Origin: Chrysochromulina parva
Lineage: Eukaryota > Haptophyta > Prymnesiales > Chrysochromulinaceae
Direction of reading: 5' to 3'
Length of the DNA: 13,057 nt
Assembly (NCBI GenBank): GCA_002887195.1
Contig: PJAB01001651.1
Span: forward strand, 1-13,057
Below are positions 7,750 through 13,057 of the stretch, one piece after another. Below the pieces are notes generated by a model that saw only the letters and a program-made list of their open reading frames with translations, was not told the origin of the DNA and did not search any database. Numbering within the stretch: the first letter of the stretch is position 1; each line of letters opens with the position of its first letter. Position numbers and translations under genes: made by a program.

Positions 7750-8492
7750 CATGCACAAGTTTCCGAGCTGCTGTGAAGCAACGGAATCGAATGATTTATA
7801 GAGTAAATAAGGCGATCTCTCCAGGTGGCCACCAACCAGAAACACGGTTACCAACCTCTTACGGTCGGGCCCTCTTAGTGTGTGTGGTCACCTTGTCGCT
7901 CTGACCCAAATAGAACGCGGTTATCGCGCGTTCGGACTTGAACGGGCACGAGACCCGGCGAACGCCCCGCGGCCGGCCAATCTTATTCTTAAAAATCATC
8001 GCGGTTCATCGCGGATGCCAGATCGAACGATGCATCTTCCATCATCCATGCCCCCGGCCCCTGGACTACCATCAGAGGCATGTTTACTTACTTGCTAACT
8101 TACCCCCCGGGGGCGGGCGCGGCCAGGCCCGGGTCGGGTTCATCTCGTCCGGTCGGGTTCGATCCCGGCCTCGCTTGGACCTTGCGTACAGCAACGCCCG
8201 AGGCCGCGTGGACCCGCGAGCGACGTTTCTGATTATTGATCGCGACGGCGATCCGCCGATCCGCCGCGCGGCGTCGGTTCGGGATCGGGTTATGACATAT
8301 GACTGGCGTCCGTTCGTACCCGGCTGTACCGGCTGAATGTGTAGTATGTGTAGCACCCGGGTTTAGCCGTTTAAATTTCTCAAGAATCCTCTCGCCTCCG
8401 TCTCCAACAGGCTCGGTCCCGTTTCTCCGGACTCCGGTCGCGGTCCCAGGGCTGTCCCAGGGACGGAGGGACCCGGGGGCCGCCCGCCACGG

Positions 8493-8519
8493 GCCACGCG
8501 GCAGCCGCGCGTGGCTGCC
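8493..8519. repeat. Two overlapping, mutually exclusive hairpins
   Basis: GCCACGCG (8493-8500) pairs with CGCGTGGC (8508-8515) around a 7-base loop. Alternatively, GGCAGCC (8500-8506) pairs with GGCTGCC (8513-8519) around a 6-base loop. Both stems are perfect and share bases, so only one can form at a time. In such GC-rich DNA chance occurrence is possible. Confidence 0.5.
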
Positions 8520-8609
8520 CCGGTCCGACTCGCCCGTGGTTCCGTGCGTTTTGGTTATCATCATCAACAACATTCTACATTGTTTCTGACCACTGTCGGC
8601 CGCGGAGCG

Positions 8610-8626
8610 GTGGACCACAGGTCCAC
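8610..8626. repeat. Perfect 7-bp hairpin
   Basis: GTGGACC-ACA-GGTCCAC forms a 7-bp stem with a 3-base loop. It lies in the 3' flank shared by the plastid-type gene and the Kelch-kinase gene. It resembles the GTGGAC/GTCCAC hairpin at 2616-2630 in the other convergent region. Confidence 0.55.
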
Positions 8627-8725
8627 AGCAGACAGCGAGAACCGCAAGATCCAAGAAGTAGTGGGCTCTCAAAATAATAATAAAAATCAAAACTCTAAAC
8701 TGTGCTCCCCGACCCGCCGCCGCGG

Positions 8726-8744
8726 CGATAATTTATAATTATCG
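8726..8744. repeat. AT-rich perfect palindrome
   Basis: CGATAATT and AATTATCG form an 8-bp perfect inverted repeat around TAT, embedded in strongly GC-rich DNA ~80 bases downstream of the Kelch-kinase stop codon on its strand. It could mark a 3'-end processing element of that gene; this is inference. Confidence 0.55.
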
Positions 8745-8819
8745 ACCGTTATGCTTATGGGGGCGCTAACGTGCGTTTTGGGGCCCTAACACATTAGCGT
8801 GCTGGAGGGCGTCTCTAGA

Positions 8820-11800
8820 CTACCCTGCGAACCGGGCTTTCCTGTCGCCGCCGCCGCTCGAGCCGCCGCCATGAGCCTTCTTCAACACAGAAGAGCCGCC
8901 TCCGAAAGCGGGGCTCCCAAAGCGGGGCTCCCCAAAATGGGACTCGCCCCCCATGGGCCCGAGGCCAGCCTGCAGCCTGTCGAGCTCCGACTTGAAGGCG
9001 CTCTGGCTCTCGTGCAGCATGGCAAAGGAGCCGCCCACCTGTTGGGTGTCGAGCCCGCCGACCAGGTACGCGTGGCGCAGGATCATCTCGATGGTGGCGC
9101 GCTCCTTGGGTCGCTTGACCAGAATCTTGGCCAGAAGGTGCTGCGCCTGCGTGTCAGCAATGCGCGCCATCGGCAGCTCGAGAGGCGTCGACGAGGCGAG
9201 CACCTGCAGCGCCACGTCATCCGAGCAGCCCGCGAAGAAGGGCTCGTTGGTGAAGAGCTCGAACGCAATGAGCCCGACCGCCCAGATGTCCATCGCCACG
9301 GACGCTCGCAAAGGCTTGCCGTTGGGCAGCTTCAGTGGTGCCTCGAGCTGGCGGAGCTCGTCCTTGTTGAAGTCACCCACGTCGCCCGCGGTGTTCACCA
9401 CCGACGAGGCCTGCGCCACTGCGCGCGCGAGGGTGGGGCTCTCGGAGAGGAGGGCCCCCTTGCCTAAATTGGGTCCCCACTGGTCCGAGGTGGCGTCTAC
9501 CGGTCCGCGCGCGCGGGAGTACTCGAGGGGCGGCAGCGCGCCCAGTCGCATCGTCTCGAGAGCCGCGGACGCGAGCTCGGGCGCGGCGTAGAAGGGCGTG
9601 AGCTTGAAGTGCACCGTGTCACCATTCTTTCGCAGGCACTCGAGGTCGATCAACTTGAAGGTGAGCAGCGAGCCGAAGATGACAATGTTGGCCGGCTTGA
9701 GGTCGACGAGCACGAAGCCGCGCGAGTGGACGAAGTCGACCGCGAGGCACAGGCGCTCGAGAACGTGCTTGCGCTCGACCGGCTGCAGCTGCCCCTCAGC
9801 GAGAAGCTCGGCGAGGGAGCAACTGCCGCCCTCGAGCACCACGGCTGACGGTGCGTCCTCCTCATCGAACGCGTCCAGGAAGCGTACGATGTACTCGGAC
9901 TGCATCGCGCGCAGCAGCTTCATCTCGCGCGCAAAGTACGTGCGGCTCGAGTGCACCTTGACGGCGATCGGCTGTCCCGTCTTGACATCCTCGCCCAACA
10001 CAACGCGCGCCGAGCCGCCGATGTACGTCTTCCCATTGAGCAGGTAGCGGCCGCGGTACACTTGGCCAGCCACGACGAATCCATGTGTCTGCGCCCCCTG
10101 AGTCCGGCCATCCACGTCCTCTGTCCTCCGGCTTGAGGTGGCGTCGGCGGCGCTGCTCGATCCGGCCGCCGCGGTGCTCTTGACCTTCATGGCAGTGGCG
10201 GCGGCCGCCGCGAGCGCGGCCGCCGCTCCGCCAGCCTTGATTGCGGTGCTACCGCCGCCGCCCTTTTCGCTCATCTGCTGCAGCTTATGCTTGTGAATAG
10301 CGACCGTGAGCTTGCGCCGCGCGCCAAGCGCCGTCACACCCATGTCCTTCAGGTCGGCGTCGGAGAGCGTGAGTAACGAATCGACGTCGACTTCCTGTCG
10401 AAGGAAGAGGCGCGTGTACTTATTCATATCGAGCTCCTGCAGCAAGGACACAAGCTGTGAAGCACGCGTCGCGTCGAGTCCTCGCCCGTCCGTGCGCCCG
10501 AATTCCGCGCCCATTTCCGCAGCAAAGAGCCCCGCCGCCGCCGCGTCGAGGGTCGAGGGCGCCTTCTTGAGTACGCCCGTGGAGGCGACCTCCCCGGGCG
10601 CGTGGCCCGTGTCAAGCAGCGACATGTGGCCGTCACCACCCACGCCGCCGAAGACGAAGATCTTGCCCTTGCGCGTCGAGACGGTATGCCGGTACGCGGG
10701 CGGTGGGCGCCGCCCCGCGTACTTGGGCATCGAGAACGTGCGTGCCTGCAGGTCCATGACCACCAGGTCGTTGCGCGCGCCCGCCGCGTAGCCTGTGACG
10801 AACCCCCTTCCGAAGAGGTACGAGGCGAGCGAGTCGGGCACGCCACCCGTGGTGCCGCCGAAGATGAGTAGCCTGTGGTCGATGGCCACAGCGCCGTGCC
10901 CGAAGAGGGGCAGAGGGCGCGGCCCTTCCCAGAGGAAGCTGCCAATGTTCGTCCAGCTCATGTTGACGGTGTCGAACGCGACGAGCTGGTTTAACGCCAC
11001 CTCGTTGAAGCTGCCGCCGTAGACGACCATGACATGACCCACGAGAGTGGCCGAGTGAAGCACGCACGGGGCGGGCGGCTGGCCCACCGTGTGCGGGCGT
11101 ATCCACACGAGGATGCCCGTGTCGAGCGCCACAAGCTCGTTCCAGTACTGCCGTTGGCCATACCCTCCAAAGACGAACATCTTGCTGTCGTGAAGGACCG
11201 CAGTATGTCCCACGCGTGCCGATGGCTGGGAACCAGAGGTGGTCGGGCGCGACCAGAGCATGTTGAGCGTGTCGATCACACTGAAGGCCGCGTGCGCTGC
11301 CTTGCCGTCGCCGCCTCCCCACACGATGAGCTCCGAGCCCAAGACCACCGCCGAGTGGCCCACGAGCGCATCGGGCGGCGTGCCGTACATAGGAGGGCGC
11401 GTCCACGTCTGCAGATTCGGGTCCAGCACGTATAGGTCGTTGTGCGCGACGCCCTGCGACGCGCCGCCGAGCACGTACAGCCGCGCGCCGATGAAATTGC
11501 TCGTGTGGCCCACGCGGCAGTCGGGCGGCTTGCCCGCGTACGAGGGTGTGAACCATGTCACGTACACGAGCACGTGAAGATCACGTAGCGAGGTGCGGCC
11601 GTCAGAGCCGCCGAAGATGTAGAGATCGGTGCCCACGCGCGTCGCCGTGGCGCCCATGCGCGCAGGCGGCGAGGTGCCGTCGAGAATGGGCATCGACCAG
11701 CAGTAGGTGTGCGTGTTGAGCATCGCAACCGTCGAGAGCGGCTTGCCACCCGCAATGCCCATCAGCATGAACACGTACGTGTCGAGGACCACGAGCGAGG

Positions 11801-12735
11801 GACGCGCGCGAGAGAGCGGTGGCTTGCCGCTCGTCGGCTGCGGCACCCAGCGCAGGGTGTTGCCGCTCGCGCCTTCGCGGTAGCGCAGCGCGTACAGCGT
11901 GCCGAAGGTGTCGTGAGCGTCCGCTGCGAAGACCTGCCAACATCGTCGGGCAGAGTGACGGAAGAAGCGTCAGCAGGGAGCCTGGTGGACGATCGGGGTG
12001 GGGGGTGCGGCCGAGACGAGGGGCGGCGGCCATGGGCGCGAAGAAAGGGGCATTCTCGCGGCTAGGGCTCATGAGGCAGAGGCATACGAGTAGGCACGCG
12101 AGCAAGGGCGCCTCCGCAGCGTCGTCGATGAGGACGGTCGCATGGCGGTTGCCGAGGATCGGCGGCTCGCCCAGGACGGGAGGGTGAGTCCAGGTGAGCT
12201 GCTCGCCGACCTCGAGCACGTGCAGGTCTGAGAGTGCCTGGCGCGAGTTGTGCCCGCCCAGAATGAAGAGGCGCGGTGCATGGGCGGCATCCACAGTGAC
12301 ACAGGTGTGCCCGAAACGCGAGTCGGGCACCACACCGGCCACGATCGGCGTACTCCAATCCATGCTGACCGTGTCGAGCACATGGACATCGATGCCGCCA
12401 CCGATGCCGCCCCAAATGTACAGGTTACGGTCGACGACTGCGCTAGTGTGGCGCGAGCGCATCGGAGGCGCAACGCCGGTGCACGGCGGCTGCGACCACG
12501 AATGGTCGCGAACATCGAAAACATGAAGATCGCCGTAGAGATCCGATTTATCGCCGCCGCCGAAGATGAAGATGCGCGATTCGATGAGATTGGCAGTGTG
12601 ACCGTTGCGAGCTGCCGGCGCCGTGCCGCTGCGATCCGGATTCATCCACGTTAGTGCGTGCGTGGTCTCCTGTTCGGCCTCTTTGCCAATATCGGCCTCA
12701 TTGACGCCGAGGAGGTTTTTCAAGTAGCCCATCAT
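8820..12735 (-). CDS. Kelch-repeat / SAM / protein kinase fusion (two exons)
   Basis: Starts at the ATG at 12735 (A at -3; a second ATG follows directly) and stops with TAG at 8822-8820. Splicing out 12099-11934 (or 12087-11934) joins two frames into ~1250 residues. Twelve Kelch units are visible as R-x-GHT...lyxFGG blocks, e.g. NGHTANLIESRIFIFGG, RVGHTAVLHDSKMFVFGG and YRHTVSTRKGKIFVFGG, probably two six-bladed propellers (~residues 30-660). A SAM domain follows at ~700-765 (LVSLLQELDMNKYTRLF, DLKDMGVTALGARRKL), then an Ala/Ser/Lys linker. The kinase is at ~840-1172: GGSARVVLG loop, IAVKV lysine, AREMKLL glutamate, VDLKPANIV catalytic loop, LIDLE in place of DFG, FYAAPE, DIWAVGLIAFELF and the closing Arg (RPKERATIE). 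The His and Arg of HRD and the Phe-Gly of DFG are lost, but the catalytic Lys, Asp and Asn and the metal-binding Asp remain. There is an ~85-residue insert after APE and a Gly/Ser-rich tail. Likely a signalling scaffold; substrates unknown. Confidence 0.88.
11934..12099 (-). other. Intron in the Kelch-SAM-kinase gene, possibly GC-AG
   Basis: The Kelch frame breaks here and resumes in another frame. The acceptor TTGGCAG|GTCTTCGCAG ends at 11934 and is preceded by CTGCTGACGCTTCTTCC, a good branch point (CTGAC) and pyrimidine tract. Two phase-0 donors fit: GCGTGC from 12099 (166 bases) or GTATGC from 12087 (154 bases). The GC donor gives APLL-VFAAD, which aligns without gap to the preceding repeat (APRL-FILGG). 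The GT donor inserts four extra residues (ACLL). Confidence 0.75.
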
Positions 12736-13057
12736 CTTTCACAATGTTGTGGCCAGGGCGCTCAGGCCGCTGGACTGGGAGGGTTCTGGCGCCCGCACTT
12801 TCACGTCGCGGTGTGTGTGAATAGAGGTGTGAATGACCGGACTTTCGTTCGTACCAGTTTGCATTCAGATTGTACTCAGTTTGAAATCAGGGTATGAAGA
12901 TTGTGTGCAAACCCTCCCAATATTCTTGGTGTGTTGTGTATGAATGGTCGGGAATCAAGCTCGGGTGGCGCTCCCAATATGTGTAGCAAAAAATTCTCTG
13001 TAGTGAAAAGTGGCCCGCCGCAGGCGAATTTTTTTTTGGAGTTGTGGAGCCGAGCGT
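12736..13057 (-). promoter_or_regulatory. Upstream region of the Kelch-SAM-kinase gene
   Basis: No coding sequence is supported. The region is notably AT/GT-richer than the gene. On the minus strand ATATTGGGAG occurs twice (complement at 12914-12923 and 12971-12980), 57 bases apart and ~180-245 bases before the ATG, which could be paired regulator sites. A T9 run lies at 13028-13036. Promoter function is inferred only from position. Confidence 0.3.

Larger units (their letters stand above)
7750..8819. other. Convergent intergenic region rich in inverted repeats
   Basis: No gene is supported in this ~1.07 kb between two 3' ends. It is compositionally mixed: a GC-rich core at 8100-8530 and AT-rich pieces at ~8665-8695 and 8726-8744. 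It contains several perfect small inverted repeats: 8151-8170 (with a G-U pair), 8493-8519 (two overlapping), 8610-8626, and 8726-8744. A near-perfect 10-bp pair at 8764-8773/8790-8799 lies just past the Kelch-kinase stop. A TTCGAT loop at 8158-8163 mimics a tRNA T-arm, but no tRNA can be folded. Confidence 0.5.

Noticed and set aside
8151..8170. tRNA T-arm-like GGTTCGATCC sequence
   Set aside because: The loop is six bases in the best stem, and no D-arm, anticodon arm or acceptor stem can be built around it.
10633..11556. 307-codon minus-strand frame inside the Kelch region
   Set aside because: It is an alternative frame of the same strand as the Kelch repeats, Arg/His-rich, with no family pattern.

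Overview
The window looks like nuclear DNA of a GC-rich unicellular eukaryote, most likely a microalga. The evidence is long open frames interrupted by short intron-like segments with branch-point and pyrimidine-tract signals, no bacterial ribosome-binding sites or operons, and eukaryotic architectures (F-box/LRR-like, Kelch-SAM-kinase). A small protein with a signal-peptide-like leader and similarity to chloroplast proteins hints at a secondary-plastid alga such as a haptophyte or stramenopile. That placement is inference only.

Layout, left to right. 1-836: non-coding, with a striking hexamer repeat and hairpin at 563-670. 837-2197 (+): F-box-like/LRR protein whose last ~60 codons probably lie beyond a short intron. 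2198-2716: convergent intergenic region with small hairpins. 2717-3616 (-): DUF3598/calycin-like protein. 3617-3864: divergent promoter region with a 9-bp dyad and a candidate 5'-leader intron for the minus-strand gene. 3865-7008 (+): GH78 alpha-L-rhamnosidase of bacterial type, apparently intronless, with its extreme C-terminus apparently out of frame. 7144-7749 (+): small conserved, probably plastid-targeted protein. 7750-8819: about 1.07 kb of convergent intergenic DNA rich in inverted repeats. 8820-12735 (-): a large gene encoding 12 Kelch repeats (probably two six-bladed propellers), a SAM domain and a divergent protein kinase, in two exons. 12736-13057: its upstream region.

The genes do not form an obvious pathway. 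The rhamnosidase probably removes rhamnose from polysaccharides or glycosides. The F-box-like protein would act in protein turnover. The Kelch-SAM-kinase is a signalling or scaffold protein. The small plastid-type protein and the DUF3598 protein fit a photosynthetic cell, because DUF3598 relatives are common in cyanobacteria and algae. No transposon, CRISPR array, rRNA or tRNA gene was recognised.
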